Positions 52,752 to 63,400 of a stretch of 64,000 nucleotides of DNA are shown one piece after another. The DNA comes from an uncultured Erysipelotrichaceae bacterium (lineage in GTDB: Bacteria; Bacillota_I; Bacilli_A; Erysipelotrichales; Erysipelotrichaceae). Below the pieces are notes generated by a model that was given only the letters and a program-made list of their open reading frames with translations, made no database searches and had not been told where the DNA came from. Made by a program: the position numbers and the translations under genes. Positions within the stretch are counted from its first letter, which is position 1; the number at the start of each line of letters is the position of its first letter. The stretch covers positions 1 to 64,000 of the forward strand of contig CALBJM010000301.1 in assembly GCA_937893225.1 (NCBI GenBank). The letters run 5' to 3'.

Positions 52752-53407
52752 TTAAAACTCATACCTAATATAAACACACCCTGCCGTTCCATTTGAACCA
52801 CTCGGAAAACCACCAGAACCACCTTTTCCGTACCCATTCCAAACTGATTCTCCTGGTGATCCATTTGAATACCAGCTACCGCCAACACCGCCTTGATTGC
52901 CCGTCTTATTTTCATTTCCACCGCTGGCAGTCCCGCCTGGAGCATTATAACTGTTGGCATTGCCAAGATTGTTATATTTTCCACCACCACCACCATTGGC
53001 TATCTGATTTTGAAACTTTGATTGGCCACCTGTCCCACCATTTGCAAATGAACCTGAACCACCACCAGCCCCAACAGTAAAAGAAACTGTGTGACCTTTA
53101 AGACTCTTTATTTCTTCAACAGTGTAATATTTTATTGAACACCCACCAGATGCGCCACCAGAACCTGTCCACCAAGCATCTTTAGAATATGCATTAGCAC
53201 CGCCACCCCCACCTCCCCCACCAACAATGATAACTGTTAATGCAAACATTGAAGCAGGGAAAGTGATTGATCCGCTTGATGTAAAAGTGCGTTCAAAAAC
53301 CTCTTTACCAAAAACTAAAGCGTTCCCTTTAAAAATCTTTTTAATGGAACGCCCCCCCCCCCTACGACAACTTTTAATTGTTTACGGTTACCTTTATATA
53401 TTGACAT
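52752..53407 (-). CDS. Glycine-rich tail adhesin, out of frame at a G11 tract (candidate phase-variable gene)
   Basis: A strong AGGAGG ribosome binding site and ATG at 53405-53407 open MSIYKGNRKQLKVVV, running into eleven G (53352-53362). As sequenced, the frame stops 13 codons past the tract. In the frame that 9 or 12 G would give, it continues RSIKKIFKGNALVFGKEVF...FPASMFALTVIIVGGGGG to the stop at 52752 (217-218 residues). The whole matches the layout of the neighbouring adhesin (MSLYVGKQKV...NYEIAIVGAGGG). The Gly-rich repeats resemble polyglycine-II fibre tips such as gp38-type adhesins. Shown state is OFF unless translation slips or the tract was misread. Confidence 0.75.
53352..53362 (-). 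repeat. Homopolymeric G11 tract in an adhesin coding region
   Basis: Eleven C on the + strand, i.e. eleven G in the reading direction, right after codon 15 of the adhesin. In an AT-rich genome this is the longest G/C run seen in the window. A length of 9 or 12 restores the full frame. Confidence 0.9.
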
Positions 53408-53462
53408 TAAAACCTCCTAGTTTTAAATGCAAAAATTATCAACTACAAAATCACAAAACTGA

Positions 53463-54128
53463 TCATGCAGTTGTTAATCTAAAGTAACCTACCACTCCAG
53501 GTTTACCAGGCTTCTTATAAACTCCGTTTCCACCTTTTCCATAACCGTTATAAAGAGATGCACCGCCAGCATCATATCCGGAAATTGTCACACCGTCAGA
53601 TTTAACAGTTGCGCTTAAATATTGAATATTTACGGTTAACTTTCCACCATATACAGCAGGGTTTCGTTTTGCTAAATCTTTTCCACCCTCACCACCGTCA
53701 GCATTTATTAAAACATTATTGTTAAGAATTAAAGTACTTGTGCCACCTTTAGTTCCAACCGTCCATGTATCATTTCCATTTGTACCACCAGAACCGGCCG
53801 CACCAACTGTAACCGTATAAACACCTTTTTCTAATAATGCAACACCAACAAACGCTGCTCCGCTTGCTCCAGCACCACCAATAAACCTATGACCCGATCC
53901 ATATGTACCACCGCAAGCACCACCACCAGCACCTACAATAGCAATTTCATAGTTTTGCTTATGTTCTAACGTAAACGTATATGTACCAGCAACATTTTGT
54001 TCAAAAATCACTTGACCAGCTGGTAATCGATTATCATAAACCTTTACATCACCTTTATAGCAAAAGCCTACTTCTGCATTATTTTTATTAACAATAGTTA
54101 CTTTTTGTTTCCCAACATATAAAGACAT
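53463..54128 (-). CDS. Glycine-rich tail adhesin / receptor-binding protein
   Basis: 221 residues. An N-terminal beta domain (MSLYVGKQKVTIV...GTYTFTLEHKQNYEIAIVG) leads to glycine-rich blocks (GAGGGACGGTYGSG, GAAGSGGTNGND, GYGKGGNGVY) resembling the polyglycine sandwich of fibre-tip adhesins. Paralogue of the phase-variable gene next to it and possibly an alternative specificity. Intact here. Confidence 0.7.
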   Translation of the reverse strand: MSLYVGKQKVTIVNKNNAEVGFCYKGDVKVYDNRLPAGQVIFEQNVAGTYTFTLEHKQNYEIAIVGAGGGACGGTYGSGHRFIGGAGASGAAFVGVALLEKGVYTVTVGAAGSGGTNGNDTWTVGTKGGTSTLILNNNVLINADGGEGGKDLAKRNPAVYGGKLTVNIQYLSATVKSDGVTISGYDAGGASLYNGYGKGGNGVYKKPGKPGVVGYFRLTTA

Positions 54129-54142
54129 TTTAAAAACTTTCT

Positions 54143-57100
54143 TTATTCAGGAATAAAATAAAACACATTTGCATTCGGACTTGCTGGCAATGCGGATACT
54201 ACCTGAAACTTATTATTAACATAATTTGTTGTAGCAATTCTAGTATCGTTTGCTTCAACCCCTGGTGTAGCAGCATATGTATAAACACCGCCATTACGAT
54301 CAGCACGTGCTGTTAAACCGCCAACAATACGCGTACCATCTGATTTATAAGTTGATGCACATACTTTTACATTAACACTACCGTCAGTGTAATACATATG
54401 CTCAATAAACCCTTGATCAGCACCATTTTTACCACGCACTAAACCCAATAATGTTTGTTGCTTGCTTTCAGGATTTGTTGTTGTTCCTTCGTATGCTGTA
54501 TTTTGAAACACCAATACAGGTCTTCCTTTTTTAATAAATGGATTCGCTGTAAAAGCTTTTGTACCATTAACAACCTCATCACCAACAGTATGCATTACAT
54601 TTAGTGGAATCTGTTGACGCGTAACCAATGTTGTATCAAAAACAAACATATCTCTTGTATAGTTTTGAATTTCAGCATCGAAACCAGCACGAATATTGCT
54701 AAACACATCATAGTTTGACAACAATACTGAATCATTATATTCAACAGGAACATTTGTTAAAGTATCTGTTCCTGAATTACTATAATACTCATCATAACCA
54801 ATTCCAGATATAATCTGCGGTCTTCCACTTGCTCTTGCATCATTCTTAATATAATATTTAATATAATAACGTGCTTTCGTTTTATCCGACAGATCTTTAA
54901 TAAAACTTTTATCTACGCACAGCTTAAATGCAAATTTAGTAAACTCATTATACACTGATGCTGGATAAATCTTTGTTGTTGCATTGCGATCTGATTCACC
55001 CAAAATTGACGTCAAATCAATAAGAATCGTTGAATTATTCTTTTTAGGTTTCCAAACGAATTCATGTGCATTTGCGCTCAATTTCATCCAGTAATATGTT
55101 TTTCCATCAACTTCTGAATCTTCTACACCATTAATATCATAAATTGATTTGTTCAATTTTGTATCAATTTGACTTAATGCAGCAAAAACACTATTTACAG
55201 CAACTTCTTCACGCTTTAAACTTGGTACACCCATATAAAAATAAAGCATATGTTTAACAGCTGAAAAACCTATACTTCCATCAGTATTAAATTTTACATT
55301 ATTCTGATATGATTCACCGTATACATTGTCTCCTTCACTGTTAGAAACAAGCATACCTTTCATTCTAGGAAGTCTGAAATAAGCTTGCTTTAAATCATCT
55401 GATTCATGCAAGAAATAAAACCAACCGTTACCTGTTGATTCATATTCAGTTGTAACAAGACGGCAAGCTTCTTGAGTTTCTACAATGATTCGTAAACCAT
55501 CATACGTTTTGTAATGAACAATGCCATGGTCTTCACTCTTTTCAAGAATCTTTCTGAAAACCATTTCTTTCAATTCTTTTCCTGGAACATCTGTTATGAT
55601 TTTTGTACCAGGATCGGCATTTGGATCATATACAGCCCCATCAATTTCGTAACCTTTTGAATTACAAAATTCGATTATTTTTTGTTTGGCTTCAATAGGA
55701 TTCAACAACAATGAAACAACAGTGTTTTCAAATTGATTATCTGACCACTCAATAATCCATGTTGTTTGTTCAGACGCACCAACCTGATCTCCAATATTAC
55801 CACCAGCAATTAATTTTCCAACAGGGTGTAATTGATTAACAAGATAATTATAGGCCCCTTGATAAATATCAGCTGACTTCATTGAAAACGAATTAGCTTC
55901 TGCCCAACCAGCAGACTCTAGTTTTCTGTCAGAAAAGATGTGTGTAAATAACGGTAGTGTCGCTAAACCAGTACCTTCAGATGAAACAACCTCAAAATCT
56001 TCTTTTAAAGCATTCCAAATGAAAACTGAATGATCACTATACTTTCCATCAATATACAACAAACCTTGATACGGTACAGTGTCATACATATAGTAGAAGT
56101 CATCATTTGCAAAAGTATGAATTTTTCCATCTTCTTCAGAAAAGAAAAGGTCGCCATTTTGGTATTTTGAAATAGTCTCTACAACTTCACCATCAACAAG
56201 TTTAAATTGACCTGTCGCTGCCAAACAATAAAGTTCAAAACTGTCGCCAACAAAGCGATAAATTTCATCCCCATATTTTGCACATTTCTTTGTATCAGAC
56301 AAATGAACATAACCATTACTTTTTAATGTATAATAATACACCTTTTTAGTATCAGCAGCACCATCTGATGTGAATAAAGGTTCAAGTTTATAATACTGAT
56401 CAGTAGCAGCTGGCAATTTGTCATGAATTCTTAAATAACATGTTTTACCTGAAGCTTCACCTGAAAACATTCTAGAATAATTTGAAGGCGTTTGATAAAA
56501 ATTTGTTATGCCTTCACGTTCCAACTGGCAATATCCAATTTTAGATTGACCACCAGAAATGACCAACATTAAAGGAACTTTTTTCAACAATTTTGATTGA
56601 TTGATTGTTAATTTGCAACCATTTCTATTGTAATCTTTTCCTTCAGTACTATTTACAATGTTCGATGCAACTGTAATCCACCCTGATTTTGATGGTTGCA
56701 TTAACGATACATTAATATCTGTTGAGCTATCTTTTGAACAAGAAAAATAAAGAGCATCAAGTTTGCTAAATGCAGCATCCCAACCAATGCACTGGCCCCA
56801 TGCACCAGAAATTGTTGCTAACCCATCTACGACATTTATTCTTGCGCCATCATACATTGCTACCCATTCTGAATAGAATGTATCACCTTTACTAGCAACT
56901 TCATTTTCATTCCACGATACATCTGCAAACGCTGAATGTTTTTCTTTAAAATCACCATTCAGTAAAAGGTTTTTAATACCTTTGAAAACCTTTTCTTTAA
57001 CTGCATTTGAACCGTCATCTTTCATCAAATGAAATTTATCAGTAAACACTGACAAGCTGACGTGATCTAGATTGTAATTACAAGCACCTAAAGTATCTAG

Positions 57101-57931
57101 CACTGATTGTTGTAATTCTTTATCACCACCAAAATCAATGTTTGATAAATTCTTTTGTGCAATACCGGCACTAGTTAAATTTTCAGGGTCTACGTTTGGC
57201 CCATCAATATTGTTCAGGTCACGTTGCAGTAAATATTTTCTGCTACCACCTTTGCCATATAATGTATCATCAGAAACGTTTGCCATATCAATAGAAGCTA
57301 CACCAATTTGTGTCTTAACTTCCATTTTTAAAGCATCAACATTTTCAAATGTTTTATAAGCTACACCACCGCCAGTTAACTCAAAATCATCTGTAGGAAT
57401 AACATCAAAAGTTTCTGTCTTTAAGTTTTGCAAATTTCTAAATGCTAAACCACCACCAGAAATATCGACCTCTTCACTACCTACATGTTCGCGAAAAGCA
57501 TCACTATCCCATGAAACAGCTGAAAAAGGAACATTTGCTAAAGTATATTTAGCAACACCTTTATTCAACATAATCTGTAAAGGCACATTTGTTAAATCTT
57601 TATCCGCAATATATGCTTTTGTTAACTGCGCTTTTATTTGATCGGCAGATTTTCTAACTTGCTGAACAGAACCAGTTAAATCTAATTTATATTCAAAAAT
57701 TGTATTTGTTAAACTATTATCAGCGATACCACGTTTCATAATATCGAACTGATTGACGTTCGTCATATCAGCACGTGACGCTTCGTAGTTGTTCATATTA
57801 CCGTCACTAACTACAACCGATTTATTTGTTGTATTGACAGTAATTTCACCTTCAAGGCCTGTTGTAAAACCATCGAATTCAGCTGCTGTACCTCTACGTC
57901 GCTGTATTGCTTTTACGTCAGTATCACTCAT
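54143..57931 (-). CDS. Large tail fibre protein
   Basis: 1262 residues. The N-terminus (AIQRRRGTAAEFDGFTTG then GEITVNTTNKSVVVSDG) is the head-binding domain found at the start of many fibre proteins (Mtd-N-like). The ~60-360 region has regular ~40-residue repeats with LTNV, KGVAKYTLANV, GGGLAFRNLQNL, forming a shaft. Beta domains follow, and the C-terminus ends IATTNYVNNK...ANVFYFIPE, also typical of fibres. Main long or short side fibre; first gene of the 57.9-52.7 kb unit with GTTCT upstream. Confidence 0.75.
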   Translation of the reverse strand: MSDTDVKAIQRRRGTAAEFDGFTTGLEGEITVNTTNKSVVVSDGNMNNYEASRADMTNVNQFDIMKRGIADNSLTNTIFEYKLDLTGSVQQVRKSADQIKAQLTKAYIADKDLTNVPLQIMLNKGVAKYTLANVPFSAVSWDSDAFREHVGSEEVDISGGGLAFRNLQNLKTETFDVIPTDDFELTGGGVAYKTFENVDALKMEVKTQIGVASIDMANVSDDTLYGKGGSRKYLLQRDLNNIDGPNVDPENLTSAGIAQKNLSNIDFGGDKELQQSVLDTLGACNYNLDHVSLSVFTDKFHLMKDDGSNAVKEKVFKGIKNLLLNGDFKEKHSAFADVSWNENEVASKGDTFYSEWVAMYDGARINVVDGLATISGAWGQCIGWDAAFSKLDALYFSCSKDSSTDINVSLMQPSKSGWITVASNIVNSTEGKDYNRNGCKLTINQSKLLKKVPLMLVISGGQSKIGYCQLEREGITNFYQTPSNYSRMFSGEASGKTCYLRIHDKLPAATDQYYKLEPLFTSDGAADTKKVYYYTLKSNGYVHLSDTKKCAKYGDEIYRFVGDSFELYCLAATGQFKLVDGEVVETISKYQNGDLFFSEEDGKIHTFANDDFYYMYDTVPYQGLLYIDGKYSDHSVFIWNALKEDFEVVSSEGTGLATLPLFTHIFSDRKLESAGWAEANSFSMKSADIYQGAYNYLVNQLHPVGKLIAGGNIGDQVGASEQTTWIIEWSDNQFENTVVSLLLNPIEAKQKIIEFCNSKGYEIDGAVYDPNADPGTKIITDVPGKELKEMVFRKILEKSEDHGIVHYKTYDGLRIIVETQEACRLVTTEYESTGNGWFYFLHESDDLKQAYFRLPRMKGMLVSNSEGDNVYGESYQNNVKFNTDGSIGFSAVKHMLYFYMGVPSLKREEVAVNSVFAALSQIDTKLNKSIYDINGVEDSEVDGKTYYWMKLSANAHEFVWKPKKNNSTILIDLTSILGESDRNATTKIYPASVYNEFTKFAFKLCVDKSFIKDLSDKTKARYYIKYYIKNDARASGRPQIISGIGYDEYYSNSGTDTLTNVPVEYNDSVLLSNYDVFSNIRAGFDAEIQNYTRDMFVFDTTLVTRQQIPLNVMHTVGDEVVNGTKAFTANPFIKKGRPVLVFQNTAYEGTTTNPESKQQTLLGLVRGKNGADQGFIEHMYYTDGSVNVKVCASTYKSDGTRIVGGLTARADRNGGVYTYAATPGVEANDTRIATTNYVNNKFQVVSALPASPNANVFYFIPE

Positions 57932-57981
57932 GTTAAACCCTTAAACTAAAATATAATAGTAAAGAACAAAATTTCAAAAGA

Positions 57982-58224
57982 CTATTTCTTTTGAACGGTT
58001 TCTTTTTTCTTTTCTGCAATTTCTTCAGAATATGTACGCCCATGTGAAATCATATCTAAATGACACTGTTTACATAAAGCAATATGCGACCGTGTAACTT
58101 TCCACCCACGTGCCTTCATAACTTCAAGAATGTCTCTTTTAGGGACCCATGAACCTGTAACACGTATTGGCTCTGAATATTCGCCACAAGCAGAACACTT
58201 AAAAGACACATATAGATCAGCCAT
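57982..58224 (-). CDS. Small zinc-ribbon protein
   Basis: 80 residues. CSACG (residues 10-14) and CKQC with a 40-residue spacing, with a helix between, are consistent with a treble-clef or zinc-ribbon fold. ATG follows AGGTG. Function unknown; lies between two tail-fibre genes. Confidence 0.6.
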   Translation of the reverse strand: MADLYVSFKCSACGEYSEPIRVTGSWVPKRDILEVMKARGWKVTRSHIALCKQCHLDMISHGRTYSEEIAEKKKETVQKK

Positions 58225-58235
58225 TTAAACACCTA

Positions 58236-60413
58236 TTAGAAAACTAAACGAACAACACAATTAACAAGCTTTTCTTCATTATTTAAATTGTCTTCTAAAG
58301 CTTTTCCTATAATTTTTGCATTTAAAATCTTTTTAGAAGATGCAATTGCGACACCTTCTTTATTGTCACCAATAACAGAAGAATAATAAATATAATCATG
58401 CTTTTTAACACAACCAACAACCTTAACAGGAACTTGACCTACTAATGCTACAGGGTAACAAAATTCATTGTTATTCAAGCTATTCAAAACAACACCAGGT
58501 TTCGTAGAAATTACTGCTTCTGCTTCTTCTTCACTTCTTGCAATAGTAATGTCCTTTTCACCACCAAACTTTACAAGAGTACCAGGTTCAAGCTTCATAT
58601 CTGATTCATACATTTCCGCCAAATCAGCCCAATATGTATACGATGCTGCGCCACGAAATAAGCCAGCTTGAATATTTTTACTAAAATAAACAGTATTAGC
58701 ATGTGGAAAGCCAGATACAGCAGATCTATCTGTAATTTTTACAACAGATAATTTATCTAAAGTATTCTGAATAAAGTGATTTTTAACATTTGCTGATTCA
58801 GAAACAACACTGTTTCCTGATTTTGTAGCATCAATTACTAAATATTCACCAGATGAATATGTATTGTTTTTGTTGCTATTAATTGCACTGTCAGGCCAGC
58901 TAACAACACCAATAGCACGGTTATTCATATACAAGCTAGTAATATTTTTGTTGTTACTATTTTGTGCTACTACACCACCGGTAAAACTTCCTGTTGTGTT
59001 AGCCTTTAAACTAATAGTTGGATTTTTTGTAAATACCTGTAAACTATCACTAAAAGCAGCAGACCCATCAGCTGTAAACACCTTTTTGCCACTAATCGTT
59101 TCAGTTCCAACAAAATGAACAAATTTATTAGAAGCACCATCTTCAAATTCACTACGAAGCTTTTTCATATCAGCTTTAACGCAGTTTACATCAAATGAAT
59201 TACTACCGGAAGCAGATGTTACCTGAACAAAATAATCTAGATCACCATTGCTATTAATTTTAAAAAATGCAATTTTGGCAGCTTTTACTTCATATGCTTG
59301 TGATACAGTTGTTTCATATACTAAACCAGTTAAAGTATTGAAAATAAAGTATACTTCTGAAGAAGTTTTTGGTTGTTCAATTGTATTTAAATCTTTATCA
59401 TTAACTGTTTTAACACAATCAGCAGGTACTGTAATTAGATAAAAACGTTCGTCTTCATCTTCTTTTCCGAACTCAACACCACTAACTGCTAAAGTAACAT
59501 ACTCACCAGCATTCGTAACAATATTAGATTCATAAGGTTTTTCTAACGAATATCTTTCATTTCGATAAAAACCATCTGATTCTAAACCATTTGTTAAAGC
59601 TACAACCCTATCTTTTTCCAAACAAACAAGATAAGTATTTCCAGTACGTTTATAATATGCAAAACGCTTAAACTCCGCATCAGTAACAGATGCATCAAGT
59701 TCAGGCGCTTCATATAAACCACCCATACCTAAACGAGTTGTACTTTCATTTTTAGGAAGTATATATGCAAAATCTTCTGAATTTTTATTTGTCTTAAATG
59801 CAATAGCAGACAATCCTGTTTTATCATAGTTGTTTACTATATATGCATTAAAATAATCATTTAAATAATCTGAATGTTCATTATCAACAGTAGGTAATGA
59901 ATAATTTTCTGTAGGGGCTACTAAAACATTCTCAATTAATGCTGAATTTGAAATTCTAAAGTTCAGATAAAAAGAAACCATATTGCCAACAGTATTTGAA
60001 CTATCAGCATACTTTACAAATTCTGACCCCAAACTTCCAACTGCGAATAGAAAAGGCGTATTTAATGCTTCGCCACGTTCATTGTATCCTTGCAAATACA
60101 AACCAATACTTCCGCAAATCATACCGGAACTTGAAGTTCCACCAATAGAAGTATCTAGTGATACACGAAACTGTACAGTATTTGAATCTAACTGTACTTT
60201 TCTAACCATCGAGTTTATATTTTCTTGCTTTGAAATTGTATAGACAACATTGGCGGCTTCCATACTCTTCCAAGTCATTGCTTCTGTCATATCTAAATTA
60301 GCACGTGAGCAAATTTCAATACGTGCTAATTTAAAAATATAGGCATTAACAGTATTTTGTAATAAGGTAGATTCACCATCATTAGTTACAATTGAAGAAT
60401 ATGTATCCGCCAT
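58236..60413 (-). CDS. Tail fibre protein with C-terminal self-cleaving chaperone-type domain
   Basis: 725 residues. Beta-rich body with an N-terminal module like baseplate-binding fibres (FKLARIEICSRANLDMTEAM). The C-terminal ~150 residues (YWADLAEMYESDMKLEPGTLVKFGG, KPGVVLNS, PVALVGQVPVKVVG, IIGKALED) match the intramolecular chaperone/autoprotease domain (Peptidase G2-type) seen on phage fibres and spikes, which is cut off after trimerisation. Confidence 0.75.
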   Translation of the reverse strand: MADTYSSIVTNDGESTLLQNTVNAYIFKLARIEICSRANLDMTEAMTWKSMEAANVVYTISKQENINSMVRKVQLDSNTVQFRVSLDTSIGGTSSSGMICGSIGLYLQGYNERGEALNTPFLFAVGSLGSEFVKYADSSNTVGNMVSFYLNFRISNSALIENVLVAPTENYSLPTVDNEHSDYLNDYFNAYIVNNYDKTGLSAIAFKTNKNSEDFAYILPKNESTTRLGMGGLYEAPELDASVTDAEFKRFAYYKRTGNTYLVCLEKDRVVALTNGLESDGFYRNERYSLEKPYESNIVTNAGEYVTLAVSGVEFGKEDEDERFYLITVPADCVKTVNDKDLNTIEQPKTSSEVYFIFNTLTGLVYETTVSQAYEVKAAKIAFFKINSNGDLDYFVQVTSASGSNSFDVNCVKADMKKLRSEFEDGASNKFVHFVGTETISGKKVFTADGSAAFSDSLQVFTKNPTISLKANTTGSFTGGVVAQNSNNKNITSLYMNNRAIGVVSWPDSAINSNKNNTYSSGEYLVIDATKSGNSVVSESANVKNHFIQNTLDKLSVVKITDRSAVSGFPHANTVYFSKNIQAGLFRGAASYTYWADLAEMYESDMKLEPGTLVKFGGEKDITIARSEEEAEAVISTKPGVVLNSLNNNEFCYPVALVGQVPVKVVGCVKKHDYIYYSSVIGDNKEGVAIASSKKILNAKIIGKALEDNLNNEEKLVNCVVRLVF

Positions 60414-60432
60414 TTTATTAACCTAAAAACAA

Positions 60433-60468
60433 AAACCCACTTTAGTAAAGAACATACCAAGTGGGTTT
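60433..60468 (-). terminator. Terminator with GTTCT in its loop
   Basis: Minus strand AAACCCACTT / AAGTGGGTTT, 10-bp perfect stem, 16-base loop with GTTCT (60449-60453), followed by TTGTTTTT. It ends the baseplate gene and puts GTTCT 36 bases before the next ATG. Confidence 0.85.
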
Positions 60469-60492
60469 AAGTTTGAATCCAAATTCGGAACA

Positions 60493-63400
60493 TCAAGGAA
60501 TCATATCAGCTGACAAATAATCATCATCTAAAACAGGACAATCTATCACATAAACATTTTTCGAAGTATCACTTGAAATTGTTACAACTTTTGATACAAC
60601 TTTTGTGTTTTGCCATTCACCGCCAGCGATAATCTCCACTGTTTGACCTAACAGCCAAATATCATCATAGGTATTGGACACTCCATTCAAATAAATCGGT
60701 TGTTTGTTGTCATTTATTCCATTTACTCTTGTTGTTACCTTTAAACGATACTTTCTTAAAGTCAAATCAAGATAATATGTTGAATCTACTAAAGCTTCTG
60801 TTCTAACTGTCTGGTTTTCAGTTGCTGCAATATATCTATCACCTACAGCAAACATAACCAAAGATTCACCATATTTTGAAACTATTGTTGAACCATCATC
60901 ATATAAAATACCATTAACATTTACCTTGCATTCAGACGAAGGCGCGAAAACTGTCGTCTTTACGTCAACAAGTTTTAAGCTTAAAGTTTCTTCTATAGTT
61001 GCATTTTCATTGTTAAACATAGAAATGTCTAACACCAAATGTTTTGAATCTGATTTGCATCCCTTTTGTTCAGCATAAACATCTAAATCAACAGTATGGC
61101 CATCAACCATCTTAAATGGTAAAACAGTGCCAGAATCTACCTTTTTACCAGCAACATAGAGTGACAATTTATCAGACGTTCTTTTGTTTTCAGTTTCTAC
61201 ATTAATTTTTACAAAACAATCTTTTGTAAATTCTTTAAATTCAACAGGCAAACTATTTTCAGCAAAAGTTAAGTCCGTACTGATAGTATCACGATCATCT
61301 GTTTCTATAGTAACAGGAATTACAGTACCGTTTTCAGCAAACAATACATCACCTTGCTTAATGTCAAATATTTCTCCAGGTCTAATAAAATCAAGATTAT
61401 TAACCAAAATTGCATATTTGGTTAACCCACCTTTATTTGTTGTATAGACCATATATTGCCAAATAACACCATTTTCGTCTTCAACAGGAACAATATACTT
61501 AAGCTTTTTAACATCTTCCAAGCGACCAATACTGCCATTTCTGACACAGTAAATATTTTCGGTCTGACTTTTATTCATAGATGTAACTTTTGACGTTGAA
61601 TTCTTAAGTTCGACAGACAACATCCCTAATTCTTTAGTAGACCTAAAGAACAAGTTGCCTACATGCATTGACGCAGCAGCTACACCTAAATACAAGTCAT
61701 TAAACTCAATAACATTGCAAATATTTTCTAAAACCCAAGGTGTTGATGCAAGCTCATAGAATTGATATCTAGCTTCAGCCTCAAAATCTTTTGCGTCAAC
61801 CATTGAATTCGAGCTAACATTAAACCGGACATGATTTGTTGGGTAATAACCTTCAGGTGGATCAAAATTACGATAATACACCCATTCAGATTCTTTTGTT
61901 TGTGTAATCAAACCATAATCATATGCAACACGAGTTGTTAACGCATGCTGGAATGTCGAACATTTCAAAAAGGTATTATTATTGATTACTTCTTCGTCAA
62001 TATTTTTATAATAAACGGAAATAAAATCACCTTTTCTTAAATTTTGTGAATGTTTTCCATCCCCGAAAATAACATACAAAAACACACCGTTACTTGTTTT
62101 TGCACGTCTAATTTCAGCAACACGATCCAAAGGACCATAATCTGATTTATTATTAACAAGCTTCCACTGAATACCATTAACAAACACAGCTAAAGAAGAA
62201 GTATCAATACTTTCAGGATTTGTAAACTTTTCAAATCTATAACCAGTTACAGGAATAACGTCTTCAACTGAAGTATCTTCTACCCACGTATCAACATAAA
62301 CTTTTTTATAACCAATTTTATGTTCAGATTTATGTAGTTCAGTATATAATTTTTCATATGGCAAAAATTTATTCATCAACGGGAAATCTAAAGTTTCGTA
62401 ACTAACAACCACTTTAGCACCTTTTGATAGCTTTACACCTTTTATACCATCACCAAACTGTAAATAATTTCTACCAGCCGTGTCTGTTGTCAACAATACA
62501 ACATACGACTCTTCATTATATTTATCGAAACCATCAAAAATAACATCAAACTCATCACCGTCAACTTTTACGACCAATGAGATTGTATTTAACAAATCTT
62601 GATGTTTAAGATAAAACCTTTCTTCAGAACTTCCAGCAGCAATAAAATTATCAATATAAGATTTCCCAGCTTCAGAAGTTTTACCACCTCTTGAAAATTC
62701 ACCGACAACTACAACATTTATTTCAATCCATGCTCCATCTTTGAATTGGTAATGTTTTAAATTACTTGAATCGTAATAAATTTCATTATTGAAATATGGA
62801 ATAAAAATTTCTGAATTACCAGGTGTCCCATAAACCGTATAAACTGTATACCCATCTTTTGATTTAGTGTCTAATAAATGCACTAAATATTTTACAATAC
62901 CGTTTTCTTCAACTCTGGTTGTTTCATAAACTTCATTCAAATCTGAAAAATAACGATCTATTCTTGACCAACCTGAAGCAATGTCATAAGTATAGTAATA
63001 ATTGTAAACTATTAAATCTGTATTTTCTTCAGAAACAGAATCATATGCTGTAACACGCGTATATTGTTTTGTATATTTTGATTGTTCTGTTGTTCCAAAA
63101 TATTGTTTCGGGCAAACCTGAACGATACCTAAAAAAGTATCAACTGACGTAACAATATATTCACTACGTACATAATCTTTATATGTATATGCTGAATCAC
63201 CAACCATTGGGTTTGCGTTCAACAAAAACATTAAGTCATTTCCGTTTGAATATTCGTGACAAACATCTACTTCATATGTTTGTCTTTTTACTAATGAATA
63301 GTAAACACCATCCACCTTGCATAAAGGCCTTCCAGTCACATTTCTTGAAGGACTAACTGAATATGTTACGGAACCTATTGTTATTCGATTGTTTTTAGAA

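Noticed and set aside
53191..53230. Second G-rich tract (GGTGGGGGAGGTGGGGGTGGC) as another phase switch
   Set aside because: It is an interrupted glycine-codon repeat, not a homopolymer, and a change there would not be read as a simple on/off slip.
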